The notes: generated by a model not told the origin, from the letters alone. A stretch of DNA of 64,000 bases from Malania oleifera (GCF_029873635.1 NC_080423.1:103168991-103232990), one strand, 5' to 3'; numbered from the stretch's first letter, positions 1 through 9,606 are shown. Made by a program: numbers and translations.

Positions 1-1200
1 AATCATTTGCCTCGTGAACATCACGAACTGCCAACACCACTTTGAAGGAATCTCTATTAATATTTGATACCCCTTGCCATACTTTTTGGCATACTGCCAT
101 CCTTCATTCATCTTTGTGCAGAGCACACATTGTGTGAACCTTTAGAAGCCATTAACCCAAAAAGGCAGCTCACATTCTGTAATTATTAAATTGATAAATT
201 GTCATTATGATGAAGTAATGAATGCTGTTATTTGTTGGTAACACACTCATGCTGGCAATTGGTGGTGGAATGGCAATGGAAATTGATGTCACTAAGGTGA
301 TGTTAGCGTTGATATTTGTAATAGGAGGCCATGGATTGTTCACTATTTTTCTCTCTTGGCCTTAAGCTGTGATCTATGTTTGAGATGTAAGTTTGAATAT
401 GAGAATTGCCGCTGTGATTAACACTCTCACTGTGTAAGAGTGAGAAATGGAGGTTTTCATCTGTTTTTTTTTTTTTTCCCATCTGTTTTCTCCAGACTTT
501 CTTGAATAAATAAAAGCTTTTCACCTAATCACAGAGAGTAAGAAACGACCTCCATTCTCTCCATCTATCCCCTAATCATTTTTGGTTGTAATCTAGGTCA
601 AAAAAAGAAGACAAGCAGTAAATGCTAATATCCTTACGCTGTTGCCTGAACCTTTCTTTTTTTTGGGTGGTGATTAATGAGTGTACAATTCCTTGTGCAA
701 AAGTCTAATTTTTTCCTAATAATGAGATATTGCAAATGAAAATAGGGGTATGTTTTCCTGTGGAAGGAGTTCAACAATTTTAATATGAATCATGAATCCA
801 ATATTGTAGGAATCTGAAGCAAATTGTGCATGTTGTTTTGTGGATTTTTTTTTTCTTTCAATAGTCGGATGCCTTTGTGTATGCTTCAATCAATTAACAT
901 GCGCCATAGCTCCCCATTACAAATTAGCAAACTCCTATGCCCAGCGGAGGAAAAAGCAAGTTAATGTCCAAGGCTGAATTACTACATTGCAAAGTTCCAC
1001 AGCTGTTAAGGAAGTTAAAGAATCAATTACAGATTTAATATCATATGATTGTTGTGTATAAGAGTCTAAAGAGCATGTCAACAGGATCATAACTTTCTAA
1101 TGATCTTTGTTCTGCTGGTCACATGAAAAATAGAAATGGTTCTGCCATGTAATATTTAATTTTAATGTCTTTATGAGTAAAAACTAGTTATAATGCAGGA
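1..1200. other. 5' flank of the HSP70-8 gene
   Basis: No coding region is supported here. The sequence is AT-rich with scattered T-runs. Immediately before the HSP70-8 start codon, positions 1191-1198 read taatgcag, which looks like a 3' splice acceptor. The 5' UTR may therefore contain an intron, with the promoter further left. No convincing TATA box was picked out. The small minus-strand ORF at 303-524 has no recognisable composition. Confidence 0.4.
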
Positions 1201-2925
1201 ATGGCTGAACCAGCATACACTGTAGCATCTGATAGTGAGACAACGGGAGAGGAAAAATCTTCATCTGTTTTCCCTGAAATTGCAATTGGCATCGACATTG
1301 GCACATCACAGTGCAGTGTTGCAGTCTGGAATGGCTCCCAGGTTGAGCTCCTTAAGAACACTAGGCATCAAAAGATAATGCCATCATATGTCATTTTTAA
1401 GGATGAAATCCCTTCTGGCGGAGTCAGTGGTCAGCTCTCCCATGAGCTTGATATTTTATCTGGAGCTGCAATCTTCAACATGAAGCGCCTAATTGGTAGA
1501 GTTGACACTGACCCAGTTGTTCATGCAAGCAAAAGCCTCCCATTTTTGGTGCAAACTTTGGACATCGGTGTCCGGCCATTTATTGCAGCCTTGGTGAACA
1601 ATGTTTGGAGATCCACCACTCCTGAAGAGGTCCTTGCAATATTCCTGGTGGAATTAAGAGCCATGGCAGAAATTCAGCTGAAGCAGCCCATAAGAAATGT
1701 TGTTTTGACCATTCCGGTTTCATTCAGCAGGTTCCAGCTGACTCGGATTGAGCGAGCCTGTGCCATGGCTGGCCTTCATGTCCTCAGACTGATGCCGGAA
1801 CCAACAGCCGTAGCCTTACTATATGCACAGCAGCAACAACAAACTGTACATGAGAATATGGGCAGTGGGATTGAAAATATTGCCCTTATTTTCAATATGG
1901 GTGCGGGGTACTGTGATGTAGCTGTAACTGCTACAGCTGGGGGAGTTTCCCAGATAAAGGCCTTATCAGGAAGTGCAATTGGAGGGGAAGACATACTTCA
2001 GAATATGATGCATCATCTTTTGCCTGATTTTGACAGTCTTTTCTCCAATCATGGGATTAATGAGATAAAATCAATGGGGTTGCTTCGGATTGCTACCCAA
2101 GATGCAATCCACAAGCTCTCCTCCCAGACCACGGTGCAGGTCGATGTTGACTTAGGAAATGGACTGAAAATATGCAAGGTTGTGGATAGAGAGGAATTTG
2201 AGGAAGTGAATAGGAAGCTGTTTGAGAAGTGTGAAAGCCTTATTATCCAGTGCTTGCAGGATGCCAAGGTAGAAATTGAGGATGTCAGTGATGTTATTCT
2301 TGTAGGAGGATGTTCAGCTATTCCAAAAGTAAAGGATCTTGTTCTGGGCATATGTAAAAAACAGGACCTTTACAAGGGGATGAACCCATTGGAAGCTGCA
2401 GTTTGTGGAGCCGCACTGGAAGGCGGTGTGGCTTCTGGTGCCTCTGATCCTTTTGGTAGCCTGGACCTATTAACTATTCAGGCCACCCCTCTTAGCATAG
2501 GGATATGTGCAGATGGAGATAAATTCGTGCCCATCATGCATCGAAATACCGCGATGCCTGCACGGAAAGATTTGGGCTTCACCACAGTTCGTGATAATCA
2601 GGCTGAGGCACTCATTTTTGTTTATGAAGGCGAAGAGAAGGCAGTGAAAGGAAACTATCTTCTGGGCTATTTCAAGATTGTGGGGATTCCTCCTGCACCT
2701 AAAGGCGTTCCGGACATTAATGTGTGCATGGACATTGATGCTTCGCATGTGCTGAGAGTTTTGGCTGGTGTTACACTGCCAGGGGCCCAAAATCCAGTCT
2801 CACCTCCGATGGAAGTTCGGATGCCAACCGTGGATGATGGCCATGGCTGGTGTGCTGAAGCTTTGTCCAGAACTTATGGATCCACAATGGACTTGGTTAC
2901 TGTGCGGAAGAAAATTCAAGGGTGA
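1201..2925 (+). CDS. HSP70-8: Heat shock 70 kDa protein 8-type (divergent cytosolic Hsp70)
   Basis: This is a single uninterrupted 574-residue frame. It resembles the plant HSP70-8 / HSP70T-2 group from N-terminus (MAEPAYTVASDSE, GIDIGTSQCSVAVW at about residues 30-43) to C-terminus. Seen in order: phosphate-1 loop (residues 31-40), the NMKRLIGR segment, a VVLTIPVSFSRFQ stretch matching the canonical Hsp70 ITVPAYF region, EPTAVALLYAQ, a phosphate-2-like IFNMGAGYCD, the adenosine-loop-like VILVGGCSAIPKVKDLV, and a short substrate-binding beta domain. It is shorter than classical Hsp70 (about 650 residues) and lacks the helical lid and the EEVD tail. The phosphate-2 motif departs from the usual DLGGGTFD: the first Asp is Asn and one Gly is Ala, so ATPase activity may be weak. 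The start is chosen because it matches the family N-terminus and directly follows a possible splice acceptor. Family identity is recognition; altered chaperone cycling is inference. Confidence 0.95.
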   Translation: MAEPAYTVASDSETTGEEKSSSVFPEIAIGIDIGTSQCSVAVWNGSQVELLKNTRHQKIMPSYVIFKDEIPSGGVSGQLSHELDILSGAAIFNMKRLIGRVDTDPVVHASKSLPFLVQTLDIGVRPFIAALVNNVWRSTTPEEVLAIFLVELRAMAEIQLKQPIRNVVLTIPVSFSRFQLTRIERACAMAGLHVLRLMPEPTAVALLYAQQQQQTVHENMGSGIENIALIFNMGAGYCDVAVTATAGGVSQIKALSGSAIGGEDILQNMMHHLLPDFDSLFSNHGINEIKSMGLLRIATQDAIHKLSSQTTVQVDVDLGNGLKICKVVDREEFEEVNRKLFEKCESLIIQCLQDAKVEIEDVSDVILVGGCSAIPKVKDLVLGICKKQDLYKGMNPLEAAVCGAALEGGVASGASDPFGSLDLLTIQATPLSIGICADGDKFVPIMHRNTAMPARKDLGFTTVRDNQAEALIFVYEGEEKAVKGNYLLGYFKIVGIPPAPKGVPDINVCMDIDASHVLRVLAGVTLPGAQNPVSPPMEVRMPTVDDGHGWCAEALSRTYGSTMDLVTVRKKIQG

Positions 2926-3620
2926 TATTTGTGGGTCTGTTTTACTGTTGAGAATACTCTGCTTTTGATGAACTTGGACATACAGGAACAGGTGCCATTA
3001 ACTGTTGTCATAGTGTTGATGTGTATGCGAGTGTTGGCTTGATGTAATGAACCTATATGTGCAACTCTTTTAACCTTGTTTGAACTCATGATGTTTCAAA
3101 AGTTGAGTTGTGTTTTGAGAGATCCATGGGTGTGTTGATTAGCTTGAAAGACATTAAGGCATGTTTTGATGTGGAAAATATTTTTTATTATTTATTTAAA
3201 TTTGTTAAATTATTACAAAAAAAATGTTATGTTCTTAAAATTTTAAATATTTTTGTAAAGATGTTAAAAATTAAGTCTTATGTTTCATTAGATGGAGTTG
3301 ATAATTTAGGAGAAAGTTGTTTTTGATTTTTATTTTTTATACTAACCATAATAAAAATAAAATAAAATTTTATGTTTAACTAGGTAGAGTCTATAATATG
3401 AATCTTTTTTTATCAATTTATATAAATTTATTTATTTTATTGAAAAAATAAAAATAAAAATAAGGTAAGATAATTTTCTAAATATTTCAAAAATTAATAT
3501 AAATTAAAATTAATCTTTATGACTAAATAAGCAAGAATGAAATAAATAGACTGAAATTGGATTTCATAATTTTAAATATTCATTAAAAAAAATTTATTTT
3601 CTACTAGTCATTAACATATT
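2926..3620 (+). other. HSP70-8 3' UTR and AT-rich downstream spacer
   Basis: The first 150 bases after the stop are of ordinary UTR composition, with T-rich and AATGAAC-type stretches near 3040-3080 where polyadenylation would be plausible. From about 3180 the sequence becomes very AT-rich and shows no coding signal. No conserved element was recognised. Confidence 0.4.
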
Positions 3621-3974
3621 TCCATTTTAACGTTTCAATATATTATTTTGAAATCTGAAACAAAATAATATATTCTAGTCACAATATATTCTATTTTAGG
3701 GTTTAATTTTGATATATATATTTTAGGGTTATTTCTTAAGTAAATAAACAACATAGTTATGATTCATTTTCTTATTGTTTGTAGGGTAGTTTGAAATCCA
3801 TTTTAACGTTTCAATATATTATTTTGAAATCTGAAACAAAATAATATATTCTAGTCACAATATATTCTATTTTAGGGTTTAATTTTGATATATATATATT
3901 TTAGGGTTATTTCTTAAGTAAATAAACAACATAGTTATGATTCATTTTCTTATTGTTTGTGGGGTAGTTCGAAA
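3621..3974. repeat. Direct tandem duplication, 2 x ~176 bp
   Basis: The block starting tccattttaacgtttc at 3621 is repeated from 3797. The two copies are nearly identical through the end (gtttgt[a/g]gggtagtt). They differ mainly by one extra TA pair in a TATATA run and one or two substitutions near the end. The near identity implies a recent local duplication. There is no gene in it. Confidence 0.9.
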
Positions 3975-4526
3975 ATGTTTAGAACCAAATAAATCTTAAG
4001 ATGTTATTTCAAATTGAAACTAGCTAATCAAGCAAATTGGATCGTTCTATTTTGATGAACAATTTAGAACTTTGTTATTTGTTTGTAAAATAATTTGAAA
4101 TGAATAAAAATATTTAAATAATATATTTAATTAATGAACAAACATAATTGGAAGTACGTTTATTATAATTAATTCAGTTGAAACAAATAAAACGTTTAAA
4201 TTAATCCATGCTTATTTTGCATTTAATTTAAATAAAAAATAATAAATGTGATTAGAATTGAATAGCAATTAGAAAAAATGTAATTAAATAACAAAAAATT
4301 ATGATAAAAATATATTACAGTAAAAAAAAATTAATCAAAAGTATTTTACTTTTTTGTAACTTAAAAGCGAGATTATTTCTAGCACTTGATTTGGTATATT
4401 ATTAATTTTGTTTTAAAAATTGACATTTTATGAGATAAATATATAATTTTTTTGTTGATTATTTTATTTACATATGAGGGTTGTACTGTCCATTTATCTA
4501 TGATATTTTCGTTAACATGGCCTCAT
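3975..4526. other. AT-rich spacer
   Basis: Very AT-rich sequence between the tandem duplication and the snoRNA promoter. No ORF, tRNA or recognisable repeat is visible. Confidence 0.4.
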
Positions 4527-4731
4527 AAAACGACATCGTTTTATTACCCTTGACTTTATTTTAGGAGGTAGTTTGAGAGCAATTTTTTCCGTAAACATGG
4601 AGCCCTAGTTTTCTTCCCTATATAAATAAGCAGGCAGCATACCCCAATACCACGAAGGATGCTTACCCTCGAGCTAGGGTTTCGCCGCCAATCGCCGCCC
4701 TCCCTCCCTCCCAATCTAGGGTTAGGGTTCC
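4527..4731 (+). promoter_or_regulatory. snoRNA-cluster promoter: palindrome, TATA box, telo-boxes
   Basis: Positions 4527-4543 hold a near-palindrome, aaaacgacatcgtttta. A clear TATA box, ctatataaata, lies at 4618-4628, predicting a start near 4650. Just downstream are telo-box motifs: ctagggttt at 4674-4682 and ctagggttagggtt at 4716-4729, within CT-rich leader sequence. A TATA box combined with telo-boxes is a known arrangement in plant genes for ribosome biogenesis, including snoRNA and ribosomal protein genes. Promoter activity itself is inferred. Confidence 0.7.
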
Positions 4732-4831
4732 ATCTCTCTTTTCATTTGCATCTCTGTGTGTGTGTGTTCTTGTGTTTTGCTTTGCTCTTGTTGTGTGCTT
4801 TTGCTGTTTTGTTTCTTTTTTTCCCGATGCG

Positions 4832-4939
4832 AAGATCGCTATGACGACTCAATAAAATTCAAGCTCAACAGACCGGAATGCAGGCTTCTTTCTTTTAAGA
4901 ACCTTGCGTGTCGACAACCCCGCTGACCTGAGCGATCTT
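4832..4939 (+). ncRNA. Box C/D snoRNA 1 (25S rRNA guide candidate)
   Basis: The terminal stem aagatcgc (4832-4839) pairs perfectly with gcgatctt (4932-4939). Box C is ATGACGA at 4841-4847, one mismatch from RTGATGA. Box D is CTGA at 4928-4931, with a second CTGA just before it at 4923-4926. Length is 108 nt. The internal stretch 4859-4871 (TCAAGCTCAACAG) is complementary over 13 nt to plant 25S rRNA CTGTTGAGCTTGA as I recall it. Nine nt before box D (ccccgctga) match a TCAGCGGGG segment about 16 nt away in the same rRNA. A clear D' box was not identified. The structure is directly visible; the target is from memory of the rRNA. Confidence 0.75.
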
Positions 4940-5191
4940 TCTCATACCTCCGTTTTTAGTTTGTGTTTTTTTAGATTTATTTGGATTGCTTTTGATTTTT
5001 TCTCTTGTTCTAATCGTCTTCTGCATTTCCTACTCCTGTTGCTTCTCGGTTGGCCGATTGCAGTCAGAATCATGATTTAGGTCTTTGATGCAGCTACCGA
5101 GCAATTTCTTACACTATTAAAATTCCATTTATGCGAGTAAATTTCATATTTTTGTATGAATTAATCGGTGTTCGTTTTACTCTGCTGTCGT

Positions 5192-5277
5192 GGATAAGGA
5201 TGAAGCGTCAATCTAATCCAACACTTGATCTGAGATTTTTACTTTCCAGTGATGCTAAGTAGTTTGCTTCTGAATCC
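5192..5277 (+). ncRNA. Box C/D snoRNA 2, U29/snR71-like
   Basis: All four boxes are present: C-like AGGATGA (5197-5203), D' CTGA (5230-5233), C'-like GTGATGC (5249-5255) and D CTGA (5270-5273). The terminal stem is weak (ggat 5192-5195 with atcc 5274-5277). The guide before D', positions 5215-5227 (AATCCAACACTTG), is complementary over 13 nt to plant 25S rRNA CAAGTGTTGGATT. By the box D plus five rule the methylated base would be the second A of CAAG. That appears equivalent to the site modified by yeast snR71 and vertebrate U29 (Am2946 in yeast numbering). The boxes are seen directly; the rRNA sequence and site numbering are recalled. Confidence 0.75.
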
Positions 5278-5370
5278 CTACTCAATTTTCGTTTTCAAAT
5301 GCTGTTTTTGATTTTTGGCTATAAGAGCTGTTTACTGCTTTGCATTTTATTTTTGTGTTCGCTCATTATT

Positions 5371-5471
5371 GAGACTGCAATGACGATTCTAAGCTCCCTC
5401 TACTTAAATCTCTTGAGGATAATTGCTGGCAGAATCGAACCATTAACATATAGCCACTTCTGAGCAGTCTC
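5371..5471 (+). ncRNA. Box C/D snoRNA 3 (target unknown)
   Basis: The terminal stem gagactgc (5371-5378) pairs perfectly with gcagtctc (5464-5471). Box C is ATGACGA (5380-5386), identical to that of snoRNA 1, and box D is CTGA (5460-5463). Length is 101 nt. The guide-position sequence before D (catatagccactt) has no rRNA match that I can recall. An internal gaatcgaacc matches 18S GGTTCGATTC over only 10 nt, which could be chance. It may be an orphan or target another RNA. Confidence 0.75.
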
Positions 5472-5621
5472 CTACTTCCATTTCGCCTGATGTACTTGCA
5501 TTAGGTTTTCTCAAATTTGCTGTATCAAAATACTTGTCTTTGTTTTTTATTTCAGCTTGAAAATTTTATTGCAAATCAATTCATGACTCTGAATGAACTC
5601 GCTAGCATGGATATAATCAGG

Positions 5622-5716
5622 ATCATCAAGTGATGAAGTTTGGATGAATCTTAGGACACCTTCCTACACAGTTTCAAAAGCTGTGGATGAGAAATAATAT
5701 CCATTCTGATGATGAT
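5622..5716 (+). ncRNA. Box C/D snoRNA 4 (25S rRNA guide, snR76-region candidate)
   Basis: The terminal stem atcatca (5622-5628) pairs with tgatgat (5710-5716). Box C is a perfect GTGATGA (5630-5636) and box D is CTGA (5706-5709). Length is 95 nt. Positions 5648-5661 (ATCTTAGGACACCT) are complementary over 14 nt to plant 25S rRNA AGGTGTCCTAAGAT. This is the region that yeast snR76 targets (Cm2197). The D' box following it is degenerate, so the exact methylated base cannot be assigned. The sequence before D (aataatatccatt) has no target that I recognise. Confidence 0.8.
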
Positions 5717-5830
5717 TAATGTGAGTTATCTTAAGCGAAGGAATTGATCATAAGTTCTCTTTGGGAGACAAATATGCAAATTAGCTTGGATTGCGGGGCA
5801 ATATTTTTAGGTTGAATAGTTGTAATAGAA

Positions 5831-6347
5831 TTTGGTAGTTTTATCGAATAATATATTGCTTCCATAAATCAAATAACGTTGTTGTCCAATGTTTGGAGGG
5901 AAATTTTGGATTCAATAATAAGATGTAATATAAGACTATTAAAATTTATTCAATTCAAATCCAAGGCTGAAATTTTATACACCCAAACAGTCGTGAATAT
6001 TTTTAAAAAATAATAATTAAAAATATGAAAGGAAAAATATTTTCAAATTTTTTACTAAAGCCAACTTTAGATTGAGGGTTTTGTTTGGAGTTCATGCAAG
6101 GAAAGGAATTTCGCTGTTTTCGTCTTCCTTACTACCCATTGTTTATAGAGGTATTAATGAATATTACTGTTTCAATGTTTGCTTCATTTTCTTATATTAA
6201 TTGACTAATAAATACATGTTTAAGTTTCTCCACAAATATAAAATTATATTAAATCAAATAATAGAAGCCGAATTTTTCAACAACATGATATAATATACAA
6301 TCAATAGAGGTTAGAGAGACAAATTTTATCCTTAAGTTATTATTTAT
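5831..6347. other. AT-rich spacer
   Basis: No gene, RNA structure or recognisable repeat is seen between the snoRNA unit and the LTR-like block beginning near 6348. Confidence 0.35.
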
Positions 6348-8633
6348 TGTTAATTTTTTGAGTTTGATTCTTGGTTTTGATTATGATAAATCATAAGTTA
6401 TGTATGTGTATTCAATGTTTGAAGCAGGTTTAATACTTTGGCGCACACATAAGAAAGATATGGAAGTTAGGAAGAATATAAAGATCATATCATCGGGCGT
6501 ATTTTATGAAGAATTCGAGGAGCAAAAGAAGAATAAGACATTTGTTATTTTGATTGTCAATGTATTTTAGTTTTTAATTTGGTTTGTAATAAAAGCATGA
6601 CATGCATGATGTGGATGTAAGTTCAAAATGACCATAGTTTAATCGCAGAGATCCAAACTTGACCTTAGAGGACTTAATCTAAACTTAAAGCCTTTTTTAA
6701 TTTTCTTAAAAGCTAAAATTCATATAAAATAGTTTAAATTAGTTAGAGTCAAAATCAGGGCAAAAGCATCAGTATGTTGTATTTTTAGTCTCAATTAAAA
6801 GTCTCGGTCGACCGATCAGTTTATGTGTTGTAGCCCTTGGTTGACCGAACACACTCAAAGCTTGAAGTCAAAATTTGACTTGGCTCTGTCGACCCAATCC
6901 ATTATGTACAAATTGGCTTAGTTGATTGAACTGATCAAAAGTCAACATTTTAACTTCCTTCGATCGACTGTTCTAAATTGAACGCACCTACCTTAGTCGA
7001 CTGAATCATAAAGCACTGTCATCTCAACTATTTGATCGATCGAATCTTGTAGTTCAAAATTGTCTTGGTCGACCAAACTTCTTAAATGATCAATTAGTTT
7101 TTGTCATGGTCGATCGAACCTACGAAAGGTATGAAATCGTCTTAAGACGGTCAACCAAACTGACAGCTTAAAATTATCACGGTAGATTGAACTTATTAAA
7201 GTGATCGATCGAACCTTGAATATGGTTGACCAAACCTTTTGAGTTGGTGAAATTTTTACTGTGGTTAAATAGGTTATTTTTCATTAAACTTAATTACATT
7301 TTTAAAAATACCCAATAAGTCACCAATGATTATATTTTTTAGAGTATCTATATATATTTCCTCATTTATCTTAATTAGAATAATATTAGCAAAAATCATT
7401 AAGAGAAATTTTCTGAAATTTTTAATATTCATACTCCTCTTATTGCTCAAATTCTTTCAATCTTTTCAAAGCATACTACTTACTTTTACACTCCTTTGTT
7501 TTAAAATCATTTTGAAGAGAACATTTGATTAATTCCTTTATTCTTTTACTTGCAAGTTCTTTGCATTTTGAAGGTTGTTGAATAAGGAGCTTTTATTTTG
7601 GGCATTCGTGTTTGTAAAGCTTTCTATTCTTACTTGTTTTTATTTGTTGAAAACCTTTTTGAGAATGAGCTTATAGGTTGATCCACATTTTCTTGGAAAT
7701 TTTTTTTGGAGAAATACTTTCTTATTTGGAAACCCTTTTTGCACATAGACTTCAAACACGTATTTTGATTGTGCAACATCATTTGAAAAGCAAAAACCCT
7801 AGATTTTCTTGCACTCCATTTGAAAAACATTTTTAGAGAAAAATATTTTATTAGGGTTAAATCTTTGAGTCATTATCATACATATATATACATACCTTAA
7901 AGATTGTAAAAGTTATTTTTGAGAAAATTCCATACTTACACTGAACCTTACATTCATATCATATGTGAGAGCATTGAGCTTATTGTTATACACATTTGCT
8001 TACTATATAAGCATTCTTTGTTGCATGAAAAATTATTTGATTATTTGTTTGTATTCCTGACGTGTGGTCGGAAGAGGAAGATTAATCTTGTGAATAGTCT
8101 CGAATTGGTCTAATTTGGTTAAGAGAGCACCAGACTAGTTCAGGCTTGATTAAGAGAACTAGGTATACCATCTTGCAAGATGTTGTAAAGGTTAGGGTCA
8201 GCCCTATTAATTTGACCTAAAGTATTCCTTTGCCCAGTAAGGAGAGGTTGGTTGTAAACGGTGTCGCTCCACCCGCAGATGAGCAAATTTAGTGAATCCT
8301 CTTACTTGTGAGCTTGAAGCGGAGACGTAGCCAGTATTAGTCAAACCCCGATAACATATCGTGTGTGCACTTTATATTTCCGCAATTTAGTTTTTGCACC
8401 TATATGATATTGTTTAATTTTCTAATTATTTTACATATGTACTTTGAATGATTGTGAATTACTGAGAATAACTTATTTGTTTCAATATCTGCTCAATAAT
8501 TTATCTGTTGAATTGGTATGTATTTAAATATACCCTGTGTTTGTGTACTGCTGTTTGTGGAATTTGAATTGACATAGGAGAAGATTTTTAAATATCCAAT
8601 TCACCCTTTCTTAGGAATACATCAATTCCAACA
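6348..8633 (+). mobile_element. Long Copia-type LTR, probably solo
   Basis: The block begins near TGTTAATTTTTTGAG (6348) and ends attccaaca (8633), the TG...CA form of LTRs. The leading part (ttttgattatgataaatcat) and the tail (R/U5-like text with agtgaatcctcttacttgtgagc and gtagccagta near 8295-8335) are typical of plant Copia LTRs. No coding frames or second LTR are present, so it is best read as a solo LTR of unusual length (~2.3 kb). A 5-bp target duplication is not evident, so the left boundary is uncertain. The portion 6800-7240 is rich in degenerate ggtcgaccga/tcgatcga motifs. A related start occurs at 35340. Confidence 0.55.
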
Positions 8634-9489
8634 CTTAATTACCAATAAAGTATCCTTGACGCTGTATATATACATCATCAATGACATAAAAGTGTTAAAA
8701 GATCAATTCAAAACAAATGCTTAATCCTTGAATAGTTGTAGTCATTGAAGATTTAGGGACACTTGAATGAGTTGAAGAAAGTATATTTTTTTAAAGAAAT
8801 TATTTATCTAAAATTAGTATAAAATTATATTATAAGCACTTTTTAAAATAAAATTCTTTAAATTTATTTTTTAAAAAATACTTCTAAATGTAGTTTGGAA
8901 TTTTTTTAAATGTACATTTTTCTTTAAGTGTAAATCAAATACTACTTATAAAATAAGTACTTATTTTATAAGATGTTCAAATGGAGCCTTAGATTTCACA
9001 TACGCTTGCTATTTAGATTAATATGTGTGCTTAAGAAAAATTGAAATTTGAAAAGAGAAAATTTCATATAGTAAAATTTAAAGACACGTCCTGCCATAGT
9101 AGACACATAGTATACAAATTAACAAAAACATACACAACCCCTTTTTCTATCAACTGCCTCCACGTACTAGTAATCATCCATTTCATACTTAATGTTATAA
9201 AGATACATATAAATGGAGATATTCTAATAGTTAAAACTTGAAACTTGTATATGTATTGGATCTTCTAAATTCAAGAAATGATGAAAAATGGTGGACAAAA
9301 GATCGAGATGGGGCAATGGCAAGAAAAGGTGTATGGGGTTGGGTCAAAATGGGATTGAGTTGTTGGACCAAGCCCAATCTGTTGATTCATGTGTTCAGAA
9401 TCGATTGCCTTGAGTCATAAAAGGAATTCAATAAAAAATAAAAAATAAAATAAGATGGGAAAAAATAAATAAATTTTGTAATATTAGCT
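8634..9489. other. AT-rich spacer without supported gene
   Basis: Low-complexity AT-rich DNA. Short ORFs at 9041-9241 and 9238-9420 show no domain or signal. Confidence 0.35.
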
Positions 9490-9606
9490 CACTAGGTTGG
9501 ACCTCGCATAAATTGACGAAAAAGAATTCATATAGCCGATCCCATATAGTGGGACTAAAGCTTGGTTTTGTTATTGTTGTTGTTGTTGGCCCACTAGGTT
9601 GGACCT
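9490..9606 (+). mobile_element. 5'-truncated RTE-type LINE (or Au-SINE-like) 3' tail with target duplication
   Basis: An 87-bp insert (9505-9591) ends in a TTG-repeat tail preceded by ccgatcccatatagtgggactaa. That is the characteristic 3' end shared by plant RTE LINEs and Au SINEs. It is bracketed by a perfect 15-bp direct repeat, CACTAGGTTGGACCT, at 9490-9504 and 9592-9606. This is the target-site duplication of a retroposition event that copied only the 3' terminus. Confidence 0.85.

Larger units (their letters stand above)
4650..5830 (+). ncRNA. Noncoding transcription unit hosting four box C/D snoRNAs
   Basis: This 1.2 kb stretch has a promoter-like start (TATA box at 4618), no long ORF, and four box C/D snoRNA structures in one orientation at 4832-4939, 5192-5277, 5371-5471 and 5622-5716. 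Three have perfect 7-8 bp terminal stems directly flanking the C and D boxes. T-rich spacers of roughly 95-250 bases separate them, as in plant polycistronic snoRNA genes. Whether the transcript is spliced is not clear: tttatttcag at about 5544-5553 would be an acceptor-like site. The 3' end is not defined and was set where snoRNA structure ends and AT-rich DNA resumes. Confidence 0.65.

Noticed and set aside
4659-4844. 61-residue ORF in the snoRNA leader
   Set aside because: Low-complexity Leu/Phe composition from a CT-rich leader. It overlaps snoRNA 1 and has no coding signature.
5030-5110. Possible H/ACA snoRNA between snoRNA 1 and 2
   Set aside because: A hairpin-like ctgca...tgcag and an ACA-like end exist, but no proper H box and no second hairpin were found.
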